Source of the DNA: a bacterium
GTDB lineage: Bacteria; Electryoneota; RPQS01
Direction: 5' to 3'
Assembly (NCBI GenBank): GCA_016703065.1
Contig: JADJCU010000002.1
Span: 62,001 to 126,000 of the forward strand
DNA: 64,000 bases
Position 1 is the first letter of the stretch. Each line of letters starts with the position of its first letter. The position numbers were made by a program, and so were the translations under genes. Shown here piece after piece: positions 1-8,791 of this stretch. The notes beneath the pieces are model-generated. The model saw nothing but the letters and a program-made list of their open reading frames with translations, had not been told where the DNA came from and did not search any database.

Positions 1-902
1 ACTTGACCATCCGCCGCCTTGAGCAGCGCCGGGTTCGCCGATGTGTGGGGAGCGTGACAGGTCGTGCAATCCTCGGATTGCACGGGCGCGTGCGTCTTAT
101 CTCCGTGCTTCTCGAGCGGATCATGGCAGCTCGTGCAAACGGCGCGTTCCGTGTCAACAAGGCCAAATGGCTCCGCGCCTTTCGGATCATTGTGGCACTC
201 GGAGCAGGATGGACCCTCTATTGCGGCGTGCACAGACTTTGGCAGCAGCGCTTTCTGCTCGGACGAGTGCGGCACATGACAAAGCGAACAGTCCTTGTCG
301 CCAACCGCATAACCCGCATGTTGTTCGGCAAATGTCGCGTCGCCTTGGCTGTGACAACTTGCACATAGCTGTTGCTGTTCCAGCACAAGCAAATTTCCGT
401 GCTCGCTGCCATGGACCTCATGGCATGCCGTACAACCATTCGCGAGCGGCTTATGCTTATGTGACGCTTCAAACTCCTGTGCGTCATGACACTGGTAGCA
501 CATCCCGGGCACCGCAGCCTTTAACAGGTGTGGTGCGTTTCCGCGATGCGGATCATGGCACTCCGTGCATTTGCCGGCTCGCGCCGGCTCATGAACGTAC
601 TTTGCGCTTAGGTTTAACGAGTCGGCGGCGTGACACGCCGTGCACAGCGTGGCGTCCGTTTCCTTGAGTCGCAGCGCGCCTACTTTACCATGTGGTAAGT
701 GGCACGCGCTGCACTCGCCCTTCTCAGCGGGCTCGTGGGCGAACTTGCCGCGATAATCCTTCGCCTCATGACATTCGAGGCAATTCTGCTGTTTGTTGAA
801 TCGGGCGCCGCGCTTCACTTGAGCTTTAGCGTTTGGGGGCCAAACCGCCGATAGCGCCGTGAACGCTGCGAGGATGAGAATGAAAAGCGATCGTTTTAGC
901 AT
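1..902 (-). CDS. Multihaem c-type cytochrome, paired-CxxCH type (partial, runs off left edge)
   Basis: The frame is open from the ATG at 902 to the window edge, 300 codons with no stop, so the C-terminus is missing. A signal peptide (MLKRSLFILILAAFTALSA) is followed by at least 11 CxxCH haem sites (CLECH, CSACH, CTACH, CTECH, CYQCH, CTACH, CASCH, CSLCH, CSECH, CTSCH, CTTCH). They recur in a module of roughly 45-50 residues of the form C-x2-CH-x-PHG...LL...LC-x2-CH, which is the paired (doubled) CxxCH architecture. The protein should be exported and loaded with haem in the periplasm, where it could carry electrons across the periplasm or into an outer-membrane conduit. It is the last visible gene of the minus-strand operon that begins with the beta-barrel gene at about 6.35 kb and starts 52 bp after the parvulin gene ends. 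An AAGGAG lies about 17 nt upstream of the start, a long spacing, so the start is likely but not certain. The redox partner and exact family are not determinable here. Confidence 0.9.
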   Translation of the reverse strand, partial: MLKRSLFILILAAFTALSAVWPPNAKAQVKRGARFNKQQNCLECHEAKDYRGKFAHEPAEKGECSACHLPHGKVGALRLKETDATLCTACHAADSLNLSAKYVHEPARAGKCTECHDPHRGNAPHLLKAAVPGMCYQCHDAQEFEASHKHKPLANGCTACHEVHGSEHGNLLVLEQQQLCASCHSQGDATFAEQHAGYAVGDKDCSLCHVPHSSEQKALLPKSVHAAIEGPSCSECHNDPKGAEPFGLVDTERAVCTSCHDPLEKHGDKTHAPVQSEDCTTCHAPHTSANPALLKAADGQ

Positions 903-954
903 GACAGGGTTCAGGGGAACTCCTTACGGACTGCACGAAACTCGTTAGTGAATA

Positions 955-2610
955 CTACTCGCCGGACGGCCCGGAAATCTGCATCGCCCGAATCGCTTCG
1001 TCATTCATGACGATCTCCGCATGAGCACGCAAGTCCAGAATCGTAGCGTCAATAGCCTTAAATTGTTTCTGTCGCTCTACCATGGACCTGATCTTCTCTC
1101 GCGCCTCATCGAGGGTTTGCAGCGGACCGGGTTCTCGATCAACAATCTTCATCACGGAATAGCCTTCGTCACTGACCAGCGGCGGTAGACAAGAGCCTAC
1201 TGCCGTGGTGTCAAGCTGTTCCGCAAACGCGGGCGGAAACAGCTCCATACCCGTCCAGTCTCGCAGACCACCACGCTCCTTGAAGTCGTCGATGGAGTAC
1301 TGCTCTGCCATCCACGCGAAGTCGGCGCCAGCGAGAATCTTCTCGTAATCCTTCTGTGTTTCCTCGAGCGTCTCTCGCGTGATCGTCGCCACGCGCACCC
1401 GACCCGGCTTGCGAAAACGCTCTTGATTCGTCTGATAGAACTCGGCAATCTCTTGCTCCGAAACCTTGATAGTCGGAGCAACGACTGATTGCAGGTAGTT
1501 GACAACGAGCATGGAATCTCGGAATCGCAGTGCGTCATCGTCAAACCGCGAGTCTTCAACGAATCGCTTAAGTGTCGCGATCTCCTTCAACTGCATCACC
1601 TGCACCTGCTCGTCCAGCGTCTCGTAGAGCACGGCGGAGTTATAGCGGTCATTACGGCCAACAATCCTGTGGATGTACTTCTGTCTTAAGTCGGCTTCGG
1701 TCAGGTTGCGCGACGCGCCAACTTTGGCGATTGTACGATCCGTCGACTCCAGACCGAGGTTCATGCGAACCAGGATAGAGTCAACAGCAGCCGTATCAAC
1801 GTGAACAGGAATCCCTCCTCCTTCTATAGCAATGAAGTTCTTCCGGATAACCGTGGCCTTGTCAATCATTAGTTGCCGCTTGACCAACACCTGGACACTG
1901 TCGAGAATCGCCTTGTCGGCCGGAAGAAAAGCCTCAGCCCGTATCGCTGCCCACGCCTGCCACAGGAATCGCGGTCCCACCAGCGTGCCGAGCGGCGCCG
2001 TCTCCAACTCTTTGACCAGGTCCTCCGGCAGATCATAGAGCGGATAGACACCCGCATCACCGCCCACATTCTTGTACTTGTCGATCGCGTGATTGCGGGA
2101 CAGCGAGGCCATGGACACGCCTTGATGAATGCTGTCGACAATCGCGGCGCACAGCCCGGAATCTGGCACGCAAATTAGACGAATCATAGCGCGGCGATAG
2201 AATTTCTCAAATCCCTCACTGATCTCTTCGTCCGTTACCGGAATGCCCTCCGGCTGAATCTCTTTCATCATGGCTTCGTAGGCGCGGACTTCGCGAAACC
2301 AGCGCACTGCGTCAACAATTGTACGCTCCGCGTCCATGCCAAGCGCCATTGCATCCTGAACGAGTAACCGATCATTGACCAGTTTCGTGATCAGCCGCTC
2401 AACGTCGAAGTTTGACCGCTCGACCTGCGTCGTATGCGACATGTGGATGCGCCCCAACTCAAGTTCAAGCATCTCCGATGTGATCTGCTCGCCGTTGACA
2501 GTTGCGATTAACACAGGATCTTGCGCTTGCGACGATCCTGCGTATGACAGTAGAAATAGGAGAATGGCGAGTAGTCTGGTAAGCATACCGATGGAATTGG
2601 GTTTAGTCAT
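955..2610 (-). CDS. Periplasmic SurA/PpiC-like peptidyl-prolyl isomerase (chaperone)
   Basis: A 551-residue exported protein. After a signal peptide (LTRLLAILLFLLSYAGSSQA), residues about 30-140 form a SurA-like N-terminal region beginning VLIATVNGEQITSEMLELEL. A parvulin-type rotamase domain lies at about 402-495 and contains the expected QYSIDD, RGG.L and LPPLV elements; a weaker parvulin-like stretch sits near residues 150-220. SurA-type proteins chaperone outer-membrane and exported proteins. The ATG overlaps the stop of the CsgG-like gene by 4 bp, indicating translational coupling, and the next gene downstream is a multihaem cytochrome. An inferred role is folding or export of the beta-barrel and cytochromes of this locus. 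The family call is secure. The substrate is a guess from context. Confidence 0.85.
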   Translation of the reverse strand: MTKPNSIGMLTRLLAILLFLLSYAGSSQAQDPVLIATVNGEQITSEMLELELGRIHMSHTTQVERSNFDVERLITKLVNDRLLVQDAMALGMDAERTIVDAVRWFREVRAYEAMMKEIQPEGIPVTDEEISEGFEKFYRRAMIRLICVPDSGLCAAIVDSIHQGVSMASLSRNHAIDKYKNVGGDAGVYPLYDLPEDLVKELETAPLGTLVGPRFLWQAWAAIRAEAFLPADKAILDSVQVLVKRQLMIDKATVIRKNFIAIEGGGIPVHVDTAAVDSILVRMNLGLESTDRTIAKVGASRNLTEADLRQKYIHRIVGRNDRYNSAVLYETLDEQVQVMQLKEIATLKRFVEDSRFDDDALRFRDSMLVVNYLQSVVAPTIKVSEQEIAEFYQTNQERFRKPGRVRVATITRETLEETQKDYEKILAGADFAWMAEQYSIDDFKERGGLRDWTGMELFPPAFAEQLDTTAVGSCLPPLVSDEGYSVMKIVDREPGPLQTLDEAREKIRSMVERQKQFKAIDATILDLRAHAEIVMNDEAIRAMQISGPSGE

Positions 2611-3674
2611 GATGTGGTCCGTTTGCGCACGGTGGGCAAGTCATCCACCATGTCGCGAATCAGCTTCTGAGTCAATTTCGCCGGACTGTGAGTGATGCCG
2701 GTCATGAACGGTGCGAACTGTTGAGCTCCATGCCGTTCGAGGTTGCGCGCCCAGATGAGCGTACCCGCATTGGCATCGATCATGCGCATCTCAAGACCTA
2801 CTTCAGGGATCGTGCCCAGAATCGCGCTTCGCGAGTCGGTCAAGCTGCTGATCGTACCGGTCAGGACAACGTCAACACCCAAGCTATCCGCAAGGGCCTT
2901 GCTGACAGGATCTACGCTCTGGCCGTGTCGCAAATCGTCGCAGGCGAGCATCACGTTTCGCACCGACCCGGGTTCCGCAACATTGAATCCTTTGCGTGAC
3001 AACTCCGTAACGAGCAAGTCGGCTATCATCTGCCCTGACTGGCTTTCCGGGGATTCGCTGAACAACGGAATGATCGCAATCTTTGAGCACGCCACAAGAT
3101 TCTGCGGTGCTGAGAGTTTCGAGTAAATTGCCGTAACTTGTGCAGCGTTAAGTCGTTCAGTTGTTCGGATCGTCGCGAACAGCTTGCGCGCAATTGCGCG
3201 GGCCACTCGCTTCGGGTTCTCAATAACTGGTTTGGAGAATAGCGCTGTCTCACCGCCTCCCGTGACCGCAACCCAGTTGCTCCAGACCATCCGCGCTTCA
3301 GCGGCGTGTATCAACCGCGCGCTGATAGTTGCTTCCGTAAACGTCTCGTTGACATTAAACTGATGAATAGTGCCGACCAGAACAAACTCTGCTCCCAGCG
3401 AATCGGCAACCGCCCGAATCTCATCCGAACTCGGTGTTGCGGTGTTGCGAATTCGAAGTTCTCGCAATACTTGGGCGACTGAATCTTCAGGGATAAGATC
3501 GAGTTTCCGTCTAAACAGAGCCGCCCGAGCGCTGACATTGATGAGCGCTTTTGCATCGCCATGCGCTTCCGGATCCGCAAAAGGCAGGAGCGCAATCCGT
3601 TCCGCGCAATGCGCCTGAGCGGCAAAAGCCGCGCATAATATCAGAATTCGCCCGACTGACATAACCGAGAACAT
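2607..3674 (-). CDS. Exported tandem CsgG/FlgO/LpoB-like domain protein
   Basis: A 355-residue exported protein with a signal peptide ending near AAFAAQAHCA. Two copies of a CsgG/FlgO/LpoB-type alpha-beta domain are visible: residues about 24-170 (RIALLPFADP...ADSLGAEFVLVGTI...ARMVWSNW) and about 200-345 (KIAIIPLF...ADSLGVDVVLTGTISS...GTLIWARNL). The recurring ADSLG.(E/D)(F/V)V(L/V).GTI signature, followed by a short strand ending in W, marks the repeat. Related proteins include the curli secretion channel CsgG and cell-wall or outer-membrane accessory lipoproteins, but I do not see the transmembrane hairpins expected of a true CsgG channel. Its start codon overlaps the previous stop by 1 bp (TAATG) and its own stop overlaps the parvulin gene by 4 bp, so the genes are translated as a unit. 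The function is probably envelope-associated assembly; specific function unknown. Confidence 0.7.
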   Translation of the reverse strand: MFSVMSVGRILILCAAFAAQAHCAERIALLPFADPEAHGDAKALINVSARAALFRRKLDLIPEDSVAQVLRELRIRNTATPSSDEIRAVADSLGAEFVLVGTIHQFNVNETFTEATISARLIHAAEARMVWSNWVAVTGGGETALFSKPVIENPKRVARAIARKLFATIRTTERLNAAQVTAIYSKLSAPQNLVACSKIAIIPLFSESPESQSGQMIADLLVTELSRKGFNVAEPGSVRNVMLACDDLRHGQSVDPVSKALADSLGVDVVLTGTISSLTDSRSAILGTIPEVGLEMRMIDANAGTLIWARNLERHGAQQFAPFMTGITHSPAKLTQKLIRDMVDDLPTVRKRTTS

Positions 3675-4258
3675 TAGTCAAGCAATGATTTGACCAATTG
3701 ACGAACAGCTTTTCGCACGGCGTCGCCGCGCGTAGATTCCCCGACGCCCAACAGCCGCGCGAACGAACCAGGACCTCCGGTGGACACGGACGCGCTCCAA
3801 ACCGTATTGCCAGACGCGCAATCGACCATTCGCGCATTCAGACTGATGACGTGCGAAGAAGACGTGCGACCCGAAAGCTGCGCCGATTCCCCGACCGATC
3901 CGAAGATCACGGCCTGAATGCCTAACGAATCTGCCATCTTCTGCAAACCAACAAGGTCAAGTTCGGCGGCCTTGCCCTGTCCCACATTGGCGAGCACCCG
4001 CGACGTTTCACCGGGTTCCACGATATCAAAAGCGTTCGCAGCCAGCAACTCCGTGACAAACAAACGCGTCGCATATCCGGACGCGGTCTGCTCAGTGGAT
4101 AGGTTTTCAAATTGGACAACCGCCACTCGTTCAATCAAACCGAAATCATATTCAGGATGAATAAACGTGGTCACATGTCGCGCGGCACATCCGATCGCCA
4201 GCGTGATCCCAATGAGTGTGAGCAGGATTCTGCCGTACTTCATGACTTTCCCGTTCAA
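3674..4258 (-). CDS. CsgG/LpoB-like outer-membrane lipoprotein
   Basis: A 194-residue protein with a lipoprotein signal (ILLTLIGITLAIGC), so it should be acylated on Cys24 and anchored in a membrane, probably the outer one as no Asp follows the Cys. The body has one copy of the same fold as the next gene: RVAVVQFENLS, GLQKMADSLGIQAVIFGSVGES and GNTVWSASVSTGG. The N-terminal part resembles FlgO/LpoB-type and curli-assembly lipoproteins. It is followed with 1-bp overlap by the tandem-domain gene and preceded by the beta-barrel gene 6 bp upstream, so the three envelope genes form one operon. It is likely a structural or assembly factor for the beta-barrel or for exported cytochromes; this role is inferred only from neighbours. 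Confidence 0.7.
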   Translation of the reverse strand: MNGKVMKYGRILLTLIGITLAIGCAARHVTTFIHPEYDFGLIERVAVVQFENLSTEQTASGYATRLFVTELLAANAFDIVEPGETSRVLANVGQGKAAELDLVGLQKMADSLGIQAVIFGSVGESAQLSGRTSSSHVISLNARMVDCASGNTVWSASVSTGGPGSFARLLGVGESTRGDAVRKAVRQLVKSLLD

Positions 4259-4264
4259 GAATGA

Positions 4265-6347
4265 CTAAAAACGTGTGAACAGTGAAACCCGCGACGTCGT
4301 GGACGTTGCAAGGTTTTCCGTGTCGCTGAGTGAATACGAGCCGTTTACTTCCGTCCGGCTTGTCCAGCGGAAGATCACCTGCGCCGAATACAGAGTGGCC
4401 GATTCGGATACGCTGCTCTCAACCCGGGACCAATTGGCGCCGAGAGACAGTTTATCCGTCGGTGACCAGGATGCTATTCCGTCAAGCGATCTGTCTTCGC
4501 GGATCGGGTCCTGCGTCGCGCTTGCATCTGCGGCAAGGGAGACGTTGTCGGTGAGTCGATAGGACAGCCGTCCGCCAAGCGTCGCCCGGTAGCGGTGCGG
4601 CGCCGCGATGCGGGCACTGAAAGTATCATAGCGATATGTCACCGACAGCTGCGAGCGTTGTGTCGGCTCTCCGTCCAGCGAATAATACATCGAGCGAACG
4701 AAGAGCTTGTCGGGAGTGTCGAACCGTTCGTCTTCGCTGTAACTTAACTGTGTTGACCCGCGCAAGGCAGGAAACAAGAGCGCGTTCAATTCGAGACGCG
4801 CGTAATCACCACGGCGACTCAGGGGTATCCCGACCCGCTCTTCCCGACGTTCGACCGACATGACGCTTGATAGCGCCTGAGACCACATGGATCGTACTGC
4901 GACGTTCTGCGACGTATTCTCGATTTCACTCGCGGTCGCGTCGGGATATCTGGTTGCATTCCATTGATAACGACCCGTAATGTTGAACAACTCGGTCGGA
5001 GTGAAATGGAAAGAGGACAGCAAGATGTCTTCCTCGCGGGCGAGCGTGACTTGCGACAAGGTCTGTCGTACGCCTTCGCCGCCAACTTCGAATTGAAGCC
5101 ACTTCGCGGGAGTAAACAGCATCCGCGCTGTGCCGCGATGGTCAGTGGAGCGGTCTTTGTCTGGAATCTCAGACCGCAAGACAAGGCCGCGCAGCTCGGC
5201 GACCCTGATTGGCGCATTCTGCAGCACCGGTGCCGCGGCGGCCTTAATGTACCTGCTCGTCAGCCGATCAAACTCGAACTCAACGCGCCGAAACGCGCCA
5301 TTGAACACAACTCCTACCAGCCCGCTAACGCGTGTCCAATTCAGATTGTCATTGCTCGTCCACAGCGTCCACGTCTGACCGGTCATTGCCAGCGTGTCCA
5401 AATACAAATGTAAATGATCCACGTCTGTCGGGACGCCGAAATCCAAACCGAAGGCGTGGTAGTCTCCGTTAACAAGGTCGTAGTCCACGTTCGCCGCAAC
5501 TTCCAACAGGCCGTCAACCAAACCGGGCGCGTATTCTAATGCGTCGAAGTCCGGCGCAGCATCGTCAATATATAATCCCGCCGCAACCGGCAGCACGATC
5601 AATGATTGCGCACTCGTCTCGCTTTGGTCCCGTTCGGCGCGCGACGCAATCTGGTAACTTGCCTGCACATTCAGGACTCGCTTGACCGGCGAAACGTTGT
5701 AGTCGAGTTTGCCATTGTGCGAATCCGAGCTCCTGCGAATGCCGCTGACGCTGTTGGTCACGTACAAATTCGAATACGCATAGGAGCTGAACAGACTATT
5801 AGTCGAGTAGTTGGCTCCGGCCGAGATGTTTCGCGTGCGAGTGTCGTATCCGATTAGATCGAGGTCATTGACGTTTTTCGCCCAATTGACCGAGGCAAAT
5901 AGTCGCGGAAGTCTATTCAGAAAACTTTGCGCGTAGAGGCCCGCAGAGTGATTGTCTACGACGGACAAACCAAGATCGTCGCGGGTTCTGCGCATGGAGG
6001 GCGTCGGCGCGCAGGCCCAGTACGTCGGTGTTCCAGTGCAGGGCTCCAGACGGCTGCATCTCGACGGTGCGGTTCCCTAACGTGGTCGTCGATGCGCTCT
6101 GGGAGTTTCGGTACATTCCGTTGAGCGACCAGCGAATCGTGCTTGTCGGCTGCCCGGTCCCGTATAAGAAATACTCCTGGTCATAAGACGTTGTTCTGCT
6201 AGTGTCCAGTCGGCTTGAAGCCGCCGAACCAATCAGACTGCCTCCCCAGTTCCCCCTAACTTGCGGAGTTATCCACACTAACATCACCAGAATCGCCCCC
6301 AATCGGGCGGCTGCCGGCCAGTTTTGCATGTATAATTCCGTTCGCAT
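4265..6347 (-). CDS. Outer-membrane beta-barrel protein with discoidin-like insert (apparent frameshift)
   Basis: Two overlapping frames join into one protein of about 693 residues when one base is removed near 5996 (GG run): the upstream frame reads GLRADAL and the downstream frame continues MRRTRDDLGLSVVDN. A signal peptide (MQNWPAAARLGAILVMLVW) is followed by many alternating amphipathic strands and a terminal aromatic residue (SLFTRF), typical of an outer-membrane barrel. Around residues 330-410 a segment with the pattern WTLWTSNDNLNWTRVSG ... SRYIKA resembles a discoidin (F5/8 type C) domain. No family name is recognised. The first ATG (6347) or the ATG at 6329 is the likely start; a TTG at 6359 is also possible. 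Position at the head of an operon with envelope lipoproteins, a chaperone and a multihaem cytochrome suggests a porin of an electron conduit or an export pore, but this is inference. Confidence 0.7.
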
Positions 6348-6412
6348 ATCAATTTTCAATAAGTATCAAAAATAGTAGTGCTCTGTCGGCATTTTTAAGT
6401 CGCACTCCGGAT

Positions 6413-6459
6413 AAAAAGAAAGGACCGTTGCCTGTTGAAACCACTGGCGACCGGTCCTT
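6413..6459 (-). terminator. Rho-independent terminator after the six-haem cytochrome gene
   Basis: Read on the minus strand, AAGGACCG pairs with CGGTCCTT across a loop of about 30 nt with some inner GCC/GGC pairing, and is followed at once by TTCTTTTT. It lies between the OmcS-like gene (ending at 6639) and the beta-barrel gene start, so it separates the two transcription units. Confidence 0.65.
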
Positions 6460-6476
6460 GAGTGCGTTTGCAATTG

Positions 6477-6495
6477 AGCCGCTCAGCGAGCGGCT
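6477..6495. other. Short perfect hairpin in the intergenic region
   Basis: AGCCGCT and AGCGGCT form a perfect 7-bp stem with a 5-nt loop, about 20 bp from the terminator. It lies in the 3' untranslated stretch of the OmcS-like cytochrome gene. No T-run follows, so it may simply strengthen the 3' end of the mRNA. Confidence 0.4.
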
Positions 6496-6545
6496 TGTCT
6501 AGATGTGTTCTAATCAAAGAGCTATCAAGCCAAGGGATTCTACCG

Positions 6546-6578
6546 TGCCGGCACCCTGCGTAATACAGGGTGCCGGCA
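6546..6578. repeat. Perfect 13-bp inverted repeat downstream of OmcS-like gene
   Basis: TGCCGGCACCCTG at 6546-6558 is exactly complementary to CAGGGTGCCGGCA at 6566-6578, with the 7-nt loop CGTAATA. The stem is GC-rich and very stable but lacks a T-run on either strand, so it is not a classical terminator. It begins about 60 bp after the cytochrome stop codon and could block 3' exonucleases or attenuate transcription. Confidence 0.6.
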
Positions 6579-6638
6579 AACGGCGCGATAGATCAGTCAA
6601 ATCAAACAGTCAGCCTACACACTGCGTGCTGGCAATTC

Positions 6639-7706
6639 TTAGAACGCGTTGTGGTCGTTCTTGTCCTTGTTGTGGCACTTGTTGCAGAGCGAGCGCTGAT
6701 TCAGACTGTTATAAGTCTGCGGCATGACATAGGAACCGGACTCAACACCGTCTTCTTCGTATATGGAAATGTTGAAATCCCAGCGTCCAGCATTCTGACC
6801 ACTCGTCGCATGCGCGCGGTGGCAGGTAATGCAGCTGACCTTGCTGTTGTTATCCGGTGCAGCAGTCCAAGCGACGGTCATGTCAGGATCTTCGAAAGGA
6901 ACATCGGAGATATAAGACGTCGCTGGCGTGCCGCCGTTCTGATTCATAGTTCCGGCATACAGACCGTAGACGTTCTGAATCGCCGAGCTCATGCCAACAC
7001 CGCTCGGGTGACGATACTGGTCGGAGTTGTCGTGGAAGTTGCCGTGGCAATTCGCACACCAACCACTCATACCGCTCTGGTAAGCGATATGATTGATGTC
7101 GGTTTCAGTCGATCCCACGCCGGAAAACGGCAGGCCGATAGCGACCGGAGCCGCATTCGTGAAGTTCACATTACCGGCTTCAACATGGTCGCCAGCGCCG
7201 TAGAGCAAACGATAGTTCGCATTGCCGTGAGGATCATGACAGCTCGTGCAGCCCAACGAGGCCGCAGGGTAGTTGCCGCCCGGCGACGTCGGATTCAAAC
7301 CGTCAACAACCGTGCCCTTGCTCGGGGAAATCACGGTGTGGCCAGCACGCCAACCCGGAATCGGATTCGAAGCGCCATTATGGCCGTCATTGATGTTATC
7401 TTCCGCCAGGAAGACGAAGTTACCCGGACCGCGTTCGGCCGGTGGTGCCATCACGTCCGTGCCCCATACCGCGCCGCGGCTCGCGCCGTGGCAGGAAAGG
7501 CAAAGGTCGGTGCCATTCGCGAACTTGAGCAGGTAAGGATAGCCTTCCCCGGTTCCTTCAATCTGCACGCCGTTACCGTTCGTGTTGTGCATCGTGTGGC
7601 AGCCCGCACAATAGGCCACGCCGCCGTCATGGAAAGCGAGGGCGTTCGAGACTTGCAGACAGACGAGTGCTGCAAACATCAGAACTACATAAACAGATCG
7701 TCTCAT
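6639..7706 (-). CDS. OmcS-like six-haem c-type cytochrome (candidate nanowire subunit)
   Basis: The start is set at the ATG at 7706 because AAGGAGG lies 6 nt upstream and a signal peptide (MRRSVYVVLMFAALVCLQVSNALA) follows directly; the frame extends 26 codons further upstream without a comparable site. The 355-residue precursor has six CxxCH sites at residues 33, 69, 153, 217, 292 and 341. The mature N-terminus FHDGGVAYCAGCHTMHN, the central SPGGNYPAASLGCTSCHDPHG, then MSGWCANCHGNFH, SCITCHRAHA and the end LCNKCHNKD match, from memory, the order and wording of Geobacter sulfurreducens OmcS. OmcS polymerises into extracellular haem-stacked filaments. Additional His residues (HTMH, RAHA, NFH) could serve as distal ligands. 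The gene follows the NHL gene after 104 bp and ends in a long 3' region with stable hairpins. Filament formation is inferred by homology. Confidence 0.92.
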   Translation of the reverse strand: MRRSVYVVLMFAALVCLQVSNALAFHDGGVAYCAGCHTMHNTNGNGVQIEGTGEGYPYLLKFANGTDLCLSCHGASRGAVWGTDVMAPPAERGPGNFVFLAEDNINDGHNGASNPIPGWRAGHTVISPSKGTVVDGLNPTSPGGNYPAASLGCTSCHDPHGNANYRLLYGAGDHVEAGNVNFTNAAPVAIGLPFSGVGSTETDINHIAYQSGMSGWCANCHGNFHDNSDQYRHPSGVGMSSAIQNVYGLYAGTMNQNGGTPATSYISDVPFEDPDMTVAWTAAPDNNSKVSCITCHRAHATSGQNAGRWDFNISIYEEDGVESGSYVMPQTYNSLNQRSLCNKCHNKDKNDHNAF

Positions 7707-7810
7707 TTGAGACCTCCTTGAACAACAGATACTCATCTCACTCAGGAGATGTATTACTGGGTGAATAAAACAACCAAACAACATATGTGAAAGAGACGTA
7801 GTAGCAAGTC

Positions 7811-8791
7811 CTATCGTCCGGCCTCGGCCACCGGATCACTGATCAACGTAACCGCCTGAACCCGATTGGCGAACTGTTGGCCGACGAGAATCACGCCGTC
7901 CGAGCAAACCGCCATGGTCGTCGGATGGAAGAAGCACCCCAGCCGCATGCCGAAGTTGCCGACTTCCCGCACAAACGATCCTTTAGAGTCCAGGAACTGC
8001 AGCAGGTGCCGATGTTTGTCAAGGACTACAAACCCGCCCTCCGGGGCCAGCGTAGCCGCCATCGGGAAGCTCAACTCCGTGGGACCACCACCCGCAAACC
8101 CGACAAACCGCTCCACCTCGCCACTCAACTTACAGACAGCCGCCTGACTCATCATCGGCAGCGTAACGATCATCATGTCGCCGATCACATTCAGGTTTTC
8201 AAGCATCGGCGTCATGCGAGCCTTCTCGTCGCCCGCGAAAAGTTCAATAGTTCTGAGTGGCTCGCCCGCAGTCGAATACACAAATACTCGAGCCGGCTCT
8301 GCCGCCAGTAGCATTAGCTCGTCGCTCGCTGTGATCGCCAACGACAGCGGCTCAACCGCATCAGAGTCAAACTGTAAATCAAGGTGATTCAGGAAATCAC
8401 CGTTATAGTCGAATACGGCAAGCGTGTGTTCCCGCTGATCTCCTAAAACAAAAATCCGTCCCTCGGAATCCACGGCCAATTGGCGGGGGTTCGGGAGACG
8501 GTCACGCGTCGAAAATTCGAAGCTGAAACGACGTTGCGCGTCGTAAATTGCGATCCGGGCGCCTGCGCCGTCGGCGATGTAGACCTCGCTCGTGCGCGGG
8601 TCTACATAAAGGCCCGTCGGCTGGGGTGCCGCCTTATCGCCCGCCGGATAGCGCAACGACAGGGCAATACTATACTTATTCGGCTCCGCCGTCGCCGTCA
8701 GGGCACACAACAGCAACAAAGCCGCTGCAGCACCTATTGATAGATGTCTGAGATCAGCAAATGGTCCGGTATTTAGGGGGAGCGGCCTCAT
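7811..8791 (-). CDS. Exported NHL-repeat (six-bladed beta-propeller) protein
   Basis: The ATG at 8791 (MRPLPLNTG) is preferred because it places a signal peptide (HLSIGAAAALLLLCALTATA) near the N-terminus; the frame stays open to 8884. The mature part has about six NHL/YVTN-like blades, seen in repeats such as QPTGLYVDPRTSEVYIADGAGARIAIYD, NPRQLAVDSEGRIFVLGD, PLSLAITASDELMLLA and HPTTMAVCSDGVILVGQQFANRVQ. NHL propellers bind proteins or ligands and are not catalytic here as far as can be seen. The gene sits between the two OmcS-like cytochromes and runs into the six-haem gene 104 bp downstream. I recall NHL proteins beside multihaem cytochromes in Geobacter-type genomes, so a role in cytochrome display or assembly is plausible. 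Confidence 0.8.
   Translation of the reverse strand: MRPLPLNTGPFADLRHLSIGAAAALLLLCALTATAEPNKYSIALSLRYPAGDKAAPQPTGLYVDPRTSEVYIADGAGARIAIYDAQRRFSFEFSTRDRLPNPRQLAVDSEGRIFVLGDQREHTLAVFDYNGDFLNHLDLQFDSDAVEPLSLAITASDELMLLAAEPARVFVYSTAGEPLRTIELFAGDEKARMTPMLENLNVIGDMMIVTLPMMSQAAVCKLSGEVERFVGFAGGGPTELSFPMAATLAPEGGFVVLDKHRHLLQFLDSKGSFVREVGNFGMRLGCFFHPTTMAVCSDGVILVGQQFANRVQAVTLISDPVAEAGR

Noticed and set aside
6570..7721. A 383-codon plus-strand frame opposite the OmcS-like gene
   Set aside because: It lies antisense to a clear six-haem cytochrome with a signal peptide and ribosome site; its translation has no family features and is a shadow of GC-rich codons.
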